DNA of 64,000 bases, from contig NZ_CP137559.1 in the NCBI RefSeq assembly GCF_019249725.2, positions 1,611,501 through 1,675,500 of the forward strand. Reading direction: 5' to 3'. The position numbers and the translations under genes were made by a program. Each line of letters opens with the position of its first letter. Positions within the stretch are counted from its first letter, which is position 1. Below, in pieces: positions 28,314-37,340 of this stretch. The DNA is from Segatella hominis (GTDB lineage Bacteria; Bacteroidota; Bacteroidia; Bacteroidales; Bacteroidaceae). A model generated the notes under the pieces. It did not search any database, was not told the origin of the DNA, and saw only the letters and a program-made list of their open reading frames with translations.

Positions 28314-29336
28314 ATGTCAGCATTTGCATTTTATCGACTCCCCTATAAAGATCACTATACGTTGGTGATGCAGCATGATGATGATCCCGAAAAACTCAAT
28401 TCCGTCAATGAACTGAATGGGAAACATGGTTTCGTCATCGCCCCTTTCATGCCTTCGGAAGAATGTCCTATTCTCCTGATGCGCCCCGATGTGGTCAAGC
28501 ACTTCCCTATCCAGGAAGTAACAACAGACAATAAGAAGATTCATTTTCCAGAATCTGTCAGCGAGAAAGAAGCATACCAGAAAGATTTCGAAGATTTCCA
28601 TCAGCAACTGACCAAGGGAATATTCGACAAAATCGTATTGGCTCGCTGCTCACACCTGAAATCACCTGAAGCCAAAGGACTGAAGGCAGAAGAACTCTTC
28701 AAGAAGGCCTGCCAGATATACCCACGCCTCTTTATCGCGCTCATCTCCACAACCCAATCGGGCACATGGCTCATGGCAACGCCGGAAATACTGCTCAGTG
28801 GAAACGGATGCGAATTCAAGACCATGGCCCTGGCTGGTACACATGCCGGAGAAAAAACAGACTGGACGAAGAAGGAACAGGAAGAACAGCAGTACGTAAC
28901 CGACTACATCGAGGAAGTCATTTCAGAATTTACGGATGAATACAGCAAGGAAGGTCCCTTCACCACAATGGCTGCCAACCTCTACCATCTTCGTACTGAT
29001 TTTCTCTTCCGACTGGAAGATACCGACTGCTTAGGCGATGTACTGGATGCACTCTTTCCTACCCCAGCTATCTGCGGTATTCCCAAGGAAGAAACCCGCC
29101 AATACATCCTGGATCATGAAAGTATCAACCGCAAATACTACAGCGGATTCGTGGGTCCCCTCATGCCTTCGGGAGAAACCCAACTCTATGTTTCACTCAG
29201 ATGCATGAATATACACCAGGGTGGCAACTTCCAACTGTATGCAGGCGGAGGACTGCTTGCAGAAAGTGAAATGCAGAAGGAATGGGAAGAAACAGAGGCA
29301 AAATTAGGAACCATGAGAGCTGTTATCATCAAGTAA
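28314..29336 (+). CDS. menF: Isochorismate synthase (MenF/EntC family)
   Basis: A 340-residue chorismate-utilising enzyme that commits chorismate to menaquinone. The C-terminal catalytic domain carries KIVLARC, the GTHAGEK segment, PTPAICGIPKEETRQYI and YYSGFVGP, all standard in MenF, EntC and salicylate synthases. The N-terminal part is short, so the protein is smaller than Escherichia MenF. Six bases separate it from menI and 24 from menD. Confidence 0.88.
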   Translation: MSAFAFYRLPYKDHYTLVMQHDDDPEKLNSVNELNGKHGFVIAPFMPSEECPILLMRPDVVKHFPIQEVTTDNKKIHFPESVSEKEAYQKDFEDFHQQLTKGIFDKIVLARCSHLKSPEAKGLKAEELFKKACQIYPRLFIALISTTQSGTWLMATPEILLSGNGCEFKTMALAGTHAGEKTDWTKKEQEEQQYVTDYIEEVISEFTDEYSKEGPFTTMAANLYHLRTDFLFRLEDTDCLGDVLDALFPTPAICGIPKEETRQYILDHESINRKYYSGFVGPLMPSGETQLYVSLRCMNIHQGGNFQLYAGGGLLAESEMQKEWEETEAKLGTMRAVIIK

Positions 29337-29360
29337 TCATACATTAAAAAAAGCAGATTC

Positions 29361-31199
29361 GTGTTTAGCAATATTGAGAATGTAAATATACTGACCAGTG
29401 TACTGAAAAGACATGGAGTTAGGAGAGTTGTGGTATGTCCGGGCAGTCGCAACGCACCTCTGGTGCATAACCTCAATGAGATAGACGGCATCACCTGTTA
29501 TCCCGTAACGGATGAGAGAAGTGCGGGATTCGTAGCATTAGGAATGGCCTTGGGTGACCCTTCACCCTGTCCAGACCCAGTAGCAGTATGCGTCACTTCT
29601 GGTTCTGCATTACTCAACCTATACCCAGCGGTAGCAGAAGCATACTATCAGAAACTGCCAGTTATCTTCATCTCAGCAGACCGGCCGGGCGCATGGATCG
29701 GGCAACAAGATGGGCAGACCCTTCCACAACCGGATGTTTTCGGAACAATGGTCAACAAGAGCGTGAACCTGCCTATTATCACTCCTCGCATTCATAGCGA
29801 AGAAGGATGCCTGCCTGCAAATGCCGAAGCTATCAACAGCATGCACGATGAACAGGCATGGCTTTGTGAGCGCTTGGTCAACGAAGCCCTTATCGACTGC
29901 AAACACCGCAAGATAGGACCGGTACACATCAATATTCCGATACCGGAACCCCTCTATGAGTTTACATGCCGTCAACTGCCACAAGCCCATAAAGTGGATT
30001 ACATCCGTTCGGGAATGTGGAGCGGAGATTTCCACTATGGCGATCTGCTTGACTTTCTCGAAGCCAAAAAGCCGATGATAGTCATCGGACAAGACTATCC
30101 TGCCTCCATACTCTATGGCATCAAGAATATTCAGAACTGGGCAGTCATACTCTGTGAACCAACCGCTTTGGGACTCGACAGTAAGGATCCTGCTGACAGG
30201 AAATTTTCGACATCCCAACTGATGACTAACTTTGAAGAAGTACTCTATCAGATAGAAGTCAAAAAAGCAGAAGACCCGGATTTCGATGAAGAAGCCTACC
30301 TGCCAGACTTCATTCTCTATACAGGCGGCAACATCGTCAGCAAGCGACTCAAGCAGTTTCTGAGAAAAGCAGCCCAAAAGGCACAGGTATGGCGAGTGAG
30401 CAAGGACGGCGACTATATCGACACCTTCATGCGAACCGACCGGATTTTCCAGGCAAATGTGCATCAGCTGGCAGATGCCATGACCTCCTACGAGCAGAAA
30501 TATCCAGATGAGGTGAATGATTACCGGGACCTCTGGACGACAGCCTTACGACATGCCAAACGGCACGCCTACGATTATAAACCGGAATACAGCAGCATGG
30601 CTACCGTCAGGTATTTTGAACAGGAATTTCATGCCAACTCCAAGAAGGACAGCAGAGAATGCCGCGTATTCTATGGCAACAGTATGGCAATACGCCTGGG
30701 TTGTATCTATGCGCATCAATACGTATTCTGCAATAGAGGCGTGAATGGTATCGAGGGAACACTCTCCGCAGCAGCAGGACTATCCATCTATCTCTCGGAA
30801 TATCATCATCCAGATGCCAAAAAACAACAGAAGGTATTCTGCATCCTGGGCGATCTGAGTTTCTTCTACGACCAGAATGCCCTCTGGAACCAGAACCTCA
30901 ACGGCAGTCTCCGCATCATCGTACTCAATAATGGCGGTGGCGCCATCTTCGGCAAGTTCAAAGGACTGAAGGAAAGTGCAGCCAGAGAAAACCTCGTGAT
31001 GGCAGAACACCAGACTTCAGCTGTCAACATCTGTCAGGCAAACGATATCACCTATCTGGGAGCAGACAATATGAAAACGATGAAGTATGGTATTGACCAA
31101 CTCATCCATTCTGACTCAGAGAGACCGATGCTTCTCGAAGTATTCACCGACATCGATGCAGACAACCGGGCACTGGAAGATTACTTCAAAAGTTTATAA
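29361..31199 (+). CDS. menD: SEPHCHC synthase (MenD)
   Basis: A 612-residue thiamine-diphosphate enzyme that joins isochorismate and 2-oxoglutarate. It has the N-terminal pyrimidine-binding domain (VCPGSRNAPLVHNL, DERSAGFVALGMALG) and the C-terminal diphosphate domain (FCILGDLSFFYDQNALWNQNL, with the GDxxFxxDxN metal motif pattern). The start is GTG at 29361; no nearby ATG precedes the conserved helix. Its position between menF and menB agrees with the pathway order. Confidence 0.92.
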   Translation: MFSNIENVNILTSVLKRHGVRRVVVCPGSRNAPLVHNLNEIDGITCYPVTDERSAGFVALGMALGDPSPCPDPVAVCVTSGSALLNLYPAVAEAYYQKLPVIFISADRPGAWIGQQDGQTLPQPDVFGTMVNKSVNLPIITPRIHSEEGCLPANAEAINSMHDEQAWLCERLVNEALIDCKHRKIGPVHINIPIPEPLYEFTCRQLPQAHKVDYIRSGMWSGDFHYGDLLDFLEAKKPMIVIGQDYPASILYGIKNIQNWAVILCEPTALGLDSKDPADRKFSTSQLMTNFEEVLYQIEVKKAEDPDFDEEAYLPDFILYTGGNIVSKRLKQFLRKAAQKAQVWRVSKDGDYIDTFMRTDRIFQANVHQLADAMTSYEQKYPDEVNDYRDLWTTALRHAKRHAYDYKPEYSSMATVRYFEQEFHANSKKDSRECRVFYGNSMAIRLGCIYAHQYVFCNRGVNGIEGTLSAAAGLSIYLSEYHHPDAKKQQKVFCILGDLSFFYDQNALWNQNLNGSLRIIVLNNGGGAIFGKFKGLKESAARENLVMAEHQTSAVNICQANDITYLGADNMKTMKYGIDQLIHSDSERPMLLEVFTDIDADNRALEDYFKSL

Positions 31200-31252
31200 A
31201 ACGGGATACATTCAATCCCATCCATGAGAATTAGAACAAACATTCATAACAT

Positions 31253-32074
31253 ATGAGAAATTGGAAGAAAATAGAAGGATTTGATTTCAAGGAAATCATC
31301 TTCGAAGAATACAATCACATCGCAAAGATTACCATCAACCGTGAGCGTTACCGCAATGCTTTCACCCCACTCACCACCTGGGAGATATCACAAGCCTTCA
31401 GCTATTGCCGTGAGTGCCAGGGCATCCGTGTCGTGATTCTGACAGGAGCAGGCGACAAGGCATTCTGTTCGGGAGGCGACATGCACGTGAAAGGCCGTGG
31501 TGGCTATGTGGGTTCCGATGGAGTACCACGTCTCAACGTACTCGACGTGCAGATGCAGATACGCCGCTTGCCAAAACCAGTCATCGCCATGGTAAACGGT
31601 TATGCCATCGGTGGCGGTCATGTGCTCCATGTCATGTGCGACCTGACTATTGCATCAGAGAATGCCATCTTCGGCCAGACAGGTCCAAAAGTAGGCAGTT
31701 TCGATGCCGGTTTCGGTGCTTCATACCTTGCCCGCATGGTAGGTCAGAAGAAGGCACGCGAAATCTGGTTCCTCTGCAAGCAATATACTGCCAAGGAAGC
31801 AGAAGAAATGGGCATGGTGAACAAGGTAGTGCCTTTCGACCAACTGGAAGATACCTGTGTGGAATGGGCAGAAATCATGATGGAACGCTCTCCTCTCGCC
31901 CTCCGCATGATCAAGGCAGGTCTGAATGCAGAACTTGACGGACAGGCTGGTATTCAAGAACTAGCTGGAGATGCCACCATGCTTTATTACACGATGGATG
32001 AAGCTCAGGAAGGTGGTAAGGCATTCCTGGAGAAGCGCAAACCAAACTTTGACGACTACCCGATGTTCCCATAA
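31253..32074 (+). CDS. menB: 1,4-Dihydroxy-2-naphthoyl-CoA synthase (MenB)
   Basis: A 273-residue crotonase-fold ring-closing enzyme. Family landmarks are [16 protein letters not shown], the oxyanion-hole region [12 protein letters not shown] and the MenB signature [32 protein letters not shown] (residues about 143-173). The C-terminus FDDYPMFP is typical. Last gene of the men operon. menC is 30 kb away and menA is not in the window. Confidence 0.95.
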   Translation: MRNWKKIEGFDFKEIIFEEYNHIAKITINRERYRNAFTPLTTWEISQAFSYCRECQGIRVVILTGAGDKAFCSGGDMHVKGRGGYVGSDGVPRLNVLDVQMQIRRLPKPVIAMVNGYAIGGGHVLHVMCDLTIASENAIFGQTGPKVGSFDAGFGASYLARMVGQKKAREIWFLCKQYTAKEAEEMGMVNKVVPFDQLEDTCVEWAEIMMERSPLALRMIKAGLNAELDGQAGIQELAGDATMLYYTMDEAQEGGKAFLEKRKPNFDDYPMFP

Positions 32075-32155
32075 AAATCCATCATTTTCCATCAAGTAAA
32101 CATATATCCACTGGAGATTTACCTTTTTGGCTACAGATTCATTCTTTTCTGCATT

Positions 32156-32171
32156 TTTTTCTATAGAAAAA
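32156..32171. promoter_or_regulatory. Palindrome upstream of the PCMD/Omp85/eptA promoter
   Basis: A perfect 16-bp palindrome, TTTTTCTATAGAAAAA, centred about 32 bases upstream of the -7 box, so it overlaps the -33 region. It is a candidate operator; AT-rich palindromes also arise by chance. Confidence 0.3.
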
Positions 32172-32194
32172 CTCGAAATACAAAAATATTTTTC

Positions 32195-32202
32195 TATCTT
32201 TG
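32195..32202 (+). promoter_or_regulatory. Promoter -7 box of the PCMD/Omp85/eptA unit
   Basis: TATCTTTG followed by CAG, 33 bases ahead of the ATG at 32236. Confidence 0.65.
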
Positions 32203-32235
32203 CAGCCGAAATACAAAAGTAATAAAAGTTACAGT

Positions 32236-33198
32236 ATGAAATTTAAAAGATTAATCTTAGCTATGACACTCTGTTCAACCATAACAATGGGAGCACAGGG
32301 TGCGGGTAAATTTGTTCCATTTAAGTATGGAAACATGGATCAATGGGTAACAAGAAGTATTAAGGAATCAGGAATTATTGGTGGCAACCAAAAGACGCTC
32401 TATGAGGTAGGTCCCAACATGTCGCTCTCTGGCAACAACCCATATACCAACAAAGGCGGCTCTCCTTGGGGAACCTCCAATGTCCTGGCTCATGTATCCG
32501 GTATCTACAAGACCAACTGCTCTGTATATCGTGATACCCACGCCGGTCATGGCCATTGTGCCAAACTCGTCACCCATATCGAGAAGGTGAAGGTGCTCGG
32601 CCTTATCAACATCAAGGTACTGGCAGCCGGTTCTCTCTTTCTGGGCGATGTACGTGAACCTATCACGGGTACCAAGGATGGTCCGAAGGCTATCAACTGG
32701 GGTATTCCTTTCACCGCCCGTCCAAAGGCTTTGAGATACGACTACAAGACTCACCTCAGCACCAGTCCTAACCGCATCAAGCAGACGGGGTTCAGCAGTG
32801 CCTCTACCGTAGCGGGGCATGACTATGCCGTAACTCTCCTTTATCTGCAGAAACGTCATGAGGATGCCAGAGGCAATATTACCGCCAAGCGCGTAGGTAC
32901 CGTAGTGGTGAAATATGGCAAGAGTACCAGTGGATGGGTGGAAAATGCCACTTACGAGATACATTATGGCGATATCCGCCACATGGCAGGATATAATGCA
33001 TCTCTTATGGGACTTCGTACTACCGACTATGCACGCAACAGCAAGGGCAAGAGCGTACCTGTAAAGGAAGTAGGATGGGCAGCTGCCAATGAAACTCCAA
33101 CTCATCTCGTATTACAGTTCTCTTCCTCTCATGGCGGAGCATATATCGGAACTCCAGGAAACACATTCTGGATAGACAATGTGGGACTCGTTTATTAA
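32236..33198 (+). CDS. Secreted PCMD-like (putative carbohydrate metabolism domain) protein
   Basis: A 320-residue exported protein with an N-terminal signal peptide (MKFKRLILAMTLCSTITMGAQG). The mature part resembles the PCMD family of Bacteroidota: an N-terminal MDQWVTRSIKESGIIGGNQKT segment, a glycine-rich middle, GIPFTARPKALRYDYKTHL near residue 160 and the C-terminal strand GNTFWIDNVGLVY. PCMD proteins adopt a jelly-roll like carbohydrate-binding modules and usually are lipoproteins; here the cysteine near residue 13 has no good lipobox. Function unknown. The ATG at 32236 follows the promoter box. An Omp85-like gene follows 64 bases later. Confidence 0.7.
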   Translation: MKFKRLILAMTLCSTITMGAQGAGKFVPFKYGNMDQWVTRSIKESGIIGGNQKTLYEVGPNMSLSGNNPYTNKGGSPWGTSNVLAHVSGIYKTNCSVYRDTHAGHGHCAKLVTHIEKVKVLGLINIKVLAAGSLFLGDVREPITGTKDGPKAINWGIPFTARPKALRYDYKTHLSTSPNRIKQTGFSSASTVAGHDYAVTLLYLQKRHEDARGNITAKRVGTVVVKYGKSTSGWVENATYEIHYGDIRHMAGYNASLMGLRTTDYARNSKGKSVPVKEVGWAAANETPTHLVLQFSSSHGGAYIGTPGNTFWIDNVGLVY

Positions 33199-33262
33199 TC
33201 GCGTCCCACACCTTATTATATATATAAGAAGCAACAATATCTTATTTAGGAAAAATAGTTTC

Positions 33263-34459
33263 ATGAAGCATCTACTCATGTGCCTCATCTGGCTTGCTTT
33301 GTCAGAACCTTCTTGTGCCAAAGCGATAACAGATTATCTTCCAGAAGACAGCATCCATGTGATGACTACCGAGGAGTCTGATACCCTCCATACTTCTGAG
33401 AAAAAGAAATCTCTCATAACGAGATTTCTCGACTATTTCAATGATGCCAACAAAAACAAGAAGCATAAGAAATTCGACTTCAGCATCATCGGCGGTCCAC
33501 ACTACAGTACCGACACCAAACTAGGGTTAGGACTTGTGGCTGCAGGACTCTATCGTACCAACCCCAATGATACGATCCTGCCTCCTTCCAACGTGTCTCT
33601 CTTCAGTGATGTAAGCACTGTAGGATTCTACATGTTAGGCATCAGGGGTACCCACATTTTTCCACAGGATAAGTATCGTGCCGACTATACCGTCTATTTC
33701 TATTCCTTTCCCTGCGACTACTGGGGCATGGGATACAACATGGGAAATGACGACAGTAACAAAAGTGAGATGAAGCGATGGCAAGCCCGCATCAAGGGTA
33801 ATTTTCTCTTCCACCTGGGAAGCAACTTCTACATCGGTCCCATGGTGAGCTATGACTATGTGATAGGTAAAAACGTAGAACGACCAGAACTGCTCAACGG
33901 CATGGACAGGCATACCTGGAATTTAGGTGCCGGTTTCTCTGCCGTCTATGATTCAAGAGATGTGCTTACCTACCCACATCAGGGCCTCTACATCAATCTG
34001 ACCCAATGTTTCCGACCACGGTTCATGGGCAACGATTATGCTTTCAGTACCACCGAACTACAAGTGGATGCCTACCAGAAAGTATGGAAGGGCGCCATCC
34101 TGGCAGAGGATTTCCGTACAATGCTCAATTTCGGCAACCCGTCTTGGGGCATGATGGCTCTCTTGGGCAACAGCAACTCCATGCGCGGATACTACGAAGG
34201 ACGATATAGGGACAAACATAAGATAGAGGCGCAGGTGGAACTTCGCCAACATATATGGAAGCGCAACAGTCTGACCATCTGGGTAGGTGCCGGAACCGTA
34301 TTCAGCAAGTTCAGCAACATCCGTTCCCGACACATCCTGCCTAACTACGGATTGGGATACCGCTGGGAATTCAAGAAGAATGTAAATGTACGCCTTGACT
34401 ACGGATTCGGAAAAGCAGGACAATCTGGATTCCTGTTTAGTATCAACGAGGCATTTTAA
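33263..34459 (+). CDS. Small Omp85/BamA-TamA-type surface antigen barrel
   Basis: A 398-residue outer-membrane protein. A signal peptide (MKHLLMCLIWLALSEPSCAKA) is followed by a short linker and a C-terminal barrel that matches surface-antigen (BamA/TamA C-terminal) domains: IIGGPHYSTDTKLGLGLVAAGLYR begins strand 1, GNSNSMRGYYEGRYRD is the (L/S)RGY motif of the plug loop and LDYGFGKAGQSGFLFSINEAF ends the barrel. No POTRA domains precede it, so it is not BamA itself. Such barrels may be lipid or protein secretion pores. A longer frame from 33179 overlaps the previous gene; the ATG at 33263 begins a proper signal peptide. eptA follows after 12 bases. Confidence 0.8.
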   Translation: MKHLLMCLIWLALSEPSCAKAITDYLPEDSIHVMTTEESDTLHTSEKKKSLITRFLDYFNDANKNKKHKKFDFSIIGGPHYSTDTKLGLGLVAAGLYRTNPNDTILPPSNVSLFSDVSTVGFYMLGIRGTHIFPQDKYRADYTVYFYSFPCDYWGMGYNMGNDDSNKSEMKRWQARIKGNFLFHLGSNFYIGPMVSYDYVIGKNVERPELLNGMDRHTWNLGAGFSAVYDSRDVLTYPHQGLYINLTQCFRPRFMGNDYAFSTTELQVDAYQKVWKGAILAEDFRTMLNFGNPSWGMMALLGNSNSMRGYYEGRYRDKHKIEAQVELRQHIWKRNSLTIWVGAGTVFSKFSNIRSRHILPNYGLGYRWEFKKNVNVRLDYGFGKAGQSGFLFSINEAF

Positions 34460-34471
34460 TCAAAAAAAATA

Positions 34472-36202
34472 ATGAACTTTATCAATAAAGACAATTTCAA
34501 TAAGCTACTCTATATCTATGCGACGCTGGCACTACTGTTGCCCAACATCGCTCTCTGTATCACGGAGCGCCTGTCACTCTGGGCGAGTGCCACCAATATC
34601 ATACTGCCATTGGGCATCTATATGCTACTGATGTCACTCTACAAGAAAACGGGCAAGATGATATGGATATGCTTCATCCTGATCTTCTTTGCAGCATTCC
34701 AACTGGTACTCCTCTACCTCTTCGGTAAAGGAGTGATAGCCGTGGATATGTTCCTCAACCTCGTGACCACCAATCCTGGTGAGGCTATGGAACTGCTCGA
34801 CAATCTGGTACCAGCCGTGGCCGGAGTATTCATCGTATATCTACCGCTGCTCATCTTAGGAATCATATCCATCAGAAGCAAACGGTGGGCTCCACTATCG
34901 AGCAATTGGCAGAGAAGAATGCATAAATGGGGAGCCTCAACAACTATAACAGGTCTGCTCTTCCTGGGCTTTACATACTGGTTTTCAGATGATTACAAGT
35001 TACAGGATCAGCTCTACCCTGCCAATGTGTTCTACAATCTCGGCTTAGCCGTGCAGCGCAACAACGCCTCAGTAAATTATCAGGAAGCCTCCCAGAATTT
35101 CCGATTCAATGCCACTTCTACCCATCCAGCCGATTCCAGTGAAGTATATGTGATGGTAGTGGGCGAAACAGCCAGAGCACACAATTTCAGCCTCTATGGT
35201 TACCAACGTGATACCAATCCACTGCTCAGCAAGACAGCAGGACTCGTGGCATTCGACAAGGTGACAACCCAGTCGAACACAACCCACAAGAGCGTGCCGA
35301 TGCTCCTTTCGGCAGCCTCAGCCAGCGACTTCGAGCGTCTGTTCCACGAGAAGGGAATCCTGGCAGCCTTCAGGGAAGCCGGTTTTCATACCGTTTTCCT
35401 AAGCAATCAACTCCCCAACCACTCCTTCATCGACTTCCTGGGTGAACAGGCTGACGAATGGGCTTTCATCAAGACCGGAGACAGAAACGAGGCATTCGAC
35501 AAGACGTATGGTCAAACATTCGACAAAATGTACGGGCAGGGGAAACTGGCCAAGATGGACGAAAAAGGCAATGTCTATGATGCAGACCTGTTGCCAATTC
35601 TCGACCAGATACTGAGCAGAAAACATCAGAAACTCTTCATCGTGCTCCATACATACGGATCACACTTCAACTATATGGAACGCTATCCGCGAAACATGGC
35701 GCATTTCCTGCCAGACAGCCAGAGTGATGCCAAAGCAGAAAACCGCCGCGACCTGTTGAACGCTTACGACAATACCATCCGCTATACCGACTACGTATTG
35801 CACAGCATCATCGAACGTCTGCAGAAGAAAGGCGGCATGAGTGCCATGCTCTATACAAGCGACCACGGAGAGAATATCTTCGATGACAGCAGGAAACTCT
35901 TCCTACATGCCGCGCCACGTGCTTCGCATTATGAACTGGACGTACCTTTCCTGATTTGGACATCAAGGAGTTATGAGCATCAGGAACCAAGAGTAGATGC
36001 GGCTCTCTCCCAGAATAAACATAAGGAGATACAAAGCAGCCGTTCTGCCTTCCACACGATGCTACAGCTCGGCGGTATTGCCACCCGATACCGTATAGAC
36101 AGATATTCCGTAGCAAATTCGGGCTATCATCCAGAGCCTCTGCTGTATCTCAACGACCATGATGAAGCAATTCCGCAAGCCGACTGTGGATTTGACAAAT
36201 AG
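34472..36202 (+). CDS. eptA: Phosphoethanolamine transferase, EptA-like
   Basis: A 576-residue inner-membrane enzyme with five N-terminal membrane helices (about 10-185) and a periplasmic alkaline-phosphatase/sulfatase-fold domain. Metal and nucleophile motifs are present: VMVVGETARAHNFSLYGY (Glu ligand), TTQSNTTHKSVPMLLS (nucleophilic Thr), and YTSDHGENIFDD (Asp-His ligands). Members transfer phosphoethanolamine to lipid A or other glycans and often give polymyxin tolerance. Placement after a secreted protein and an outer-membrane barrel suggests an envelope operon. Lipid A is the likely but unproven acceptor. Confidence 0.85.
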   Translation: MNFINKDNFNKLLYIYATLALLLPNIALCITERLSLWASATNIILPLGIYMLLMSLYKKTGKMIWICFILIFFAAFQLVLLYLFGKGVIAVDMFLNLVTTNPGEAMELLDNLVPAVAGVFIVYLPLLILGIISIRSKRWAPLSSNWQRRMHKWGASTTITGLLFLGFTYWFSDDYKLQDQLYPANVFYNLGLAVQRNNASVNYQEASQNFRFNATSTHPADSSEVYVMVVGETARAHNFSLYGYQRDTNPLLSKTAGLVAFDKVTTQSNTTHKSVPMLLSAASASDFERLFHEKGILAAFREAGFHTVFLSNQLPNHSFIDFLGEQADEWAFIKTGDRNEAFDKTYGQTFDKMYGQGKLAKMDEKGNVYDADLLPILDQILSRKHQKLFIVLHTYGSHFNYMERYPRNMAHFLPDSQSDAKAENRRDLLNAYDNTIRYTDYVLHSIIERLQKKGGMSAMLYTSDHGENIFDDSRKLFLHAAPRASHYELDVPFLIWTSRSYEHQEPRVDAALSQNKHKEIQSSRSAFHTMLQLGGIATRYRIDRYSVANSGYHPEPLLYLNDHDEAIPQADCGFDK

Positions 36203-36292
36203 AAAACCAGAAAGAAAATGGCAAATAGAAAGAAGAATGATAGATAAAATGAAAAATAATTCATTTTTTATCTCTTTTACGAAAAAAAGTAG

Positions 36293-36300
36293 TATCTTTG
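36293..36300 (+). promoter_or_regulatory. Promoter -7 box of the aldose-epimerase-like gene
   Basis: TATCTTTG; its last four bases are also the first four of the inverted repeat at 36297-36337. Confidence 0.65.
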
Positions 36301-36337
36301 CCCTTGAAAGTGTCATAAGGATACTTTCAAGGGCAAA
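36297..36337. promoter_or_regulatory. 15-bp perfect inverted repeat overlapping a promoter
   Basis: Arms 36297-36311 and 36323-36337 are exact reverse complements (TTTGCCCTTGAAAGT) with an 11-nt loop. The left arm begins inside the -7 box, so it could be a repressor operator. If transcription starts near 36305, the RNA would still form a shorter 5'-end hairpin. There is no T-run, so it is not a terminator of eptA. Confidence 0.55.
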
Positions 36338-36427
36338 TGCATTCATATAGATGAATCTAAAATATAAACAACAAAGAATTAAACAATAAAGTTTAAACAT
36401 ACATTAAAGACTAAAAAACAAAAGAAA

Positions 36428-37300
36428 ATGGAACAGATTAAAAACGATCAGCTCACATTGGAGATTTCATCTCTCGGCGCAGAACTTCAGAGTATCAAGG
36501 ATGCCAATGGTAATGAATATCTTTGGGATGGTGACGAGAAGTACTGGAATCGCCACTCACCAATCCTCTTCCCTATCGTATGCGGTTTGTGGAAGGACAC
36601 CTATCGCATTGACGGCAAGGAATATACACTCCCACGTCATGGCTTCGCCCGTGATACAGAGTTCAAGTTGGTTGGCAAAACTGCTGACCGTCTCACCTTC
36701 GCCCTCATCGATAATGAGGAGACCCTGAAGAATTATCCTTATCATTTCAATCTTGCCATCTCTTACCGTCTGGAAGGCAACGAGATTCACGTTATCTGGC
36801 ATGTAGAAAACACCGATGACAAGGAAATCATGTTCCAGATTGGCGGTCACCCAGCATTCCTGGTTCCAGGTTGCAAGAAGGGCGAGGAGATGAAGGCTAC
36901 CCTGAAGCTCGACAACGAAGCACCTGTTCGCCTGTATGGTAACGTGAGCGGATGCATCGACCGCCAGGCTAAGGAGACCGTGAAAACTGAGAAGGGTATC
37001 TGGGAAGTAAACGAGGAGACATTTGCAGAGGATGCGGTAATCTTCGACAAGAGCCAGGTAAAGCAGGTGAGCATTCTCAACGAACAGGGTGAACCTCACG
37101 TAACATTAGAATTCAAGACTCCTGCCGTAGGTATCTGGAATCCAACAGGCAAGCATGCTCCATTCGTCTGCATCGAACCATGGTATGGATTGAGCGACTG
37201 GGCAGAGTTTGAAGGCGAATTTAAAGACAAATATCTGATGAACCGCCTCCAGCCAGGAGCAAGTTTCATGAGTGAGTATATTATTAGAATCGAAAAATAA
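36428..37300 (+). CDS. Aldose 1-epimerase family protein (LacX-like)
   Basis: A 290-residue beta-sandwich protein of the galactose-mutarotase superfamily. Landmarks: ISSLGAELQSIKDANGNEYLWDGD at the N-terminus, RHGFARDTEF with the substrate His, QIGGHPAFLVPG with the second His, and VCIEPWYGLSDW with the catalytic Glu. This matches the LacX subgroup, whose natural substrates are uncertain. It has its own promoter with an inverted repeat; the OPT transporter follows 40 bases downstream and may share the transcript. Confidence 0.85.
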   Translation: MEQIKNDQLTLEISSLGAELQSIKDANGNEYLWDGDEKYWNRHSPILFPIVCGLWKDTYRIDGKEYTLPRHGFARDTEFKLVGKTADRLTFALIDNEETLKNYPYHFNLAISYRLEGNEIHVIWHVENTDDKEIMFQIGGHPAFLVPGCKKGEEMKATLKLDNEAPVRLYGNVSGCIDRQAKETVKTEKGIWEVNEETFAEDAVIFDKSQVKQVSILNEQGEPHVTLEFKTPAVGIWNPTGKHAPFVCIEPWYGLSDWAEFEGEFKDKYLMNRLQPGASFMSEYIIRIEK

Positions 37301-37340
37301 CATACAACAACTTAATATTCAACATTAAACATTACAAAAA

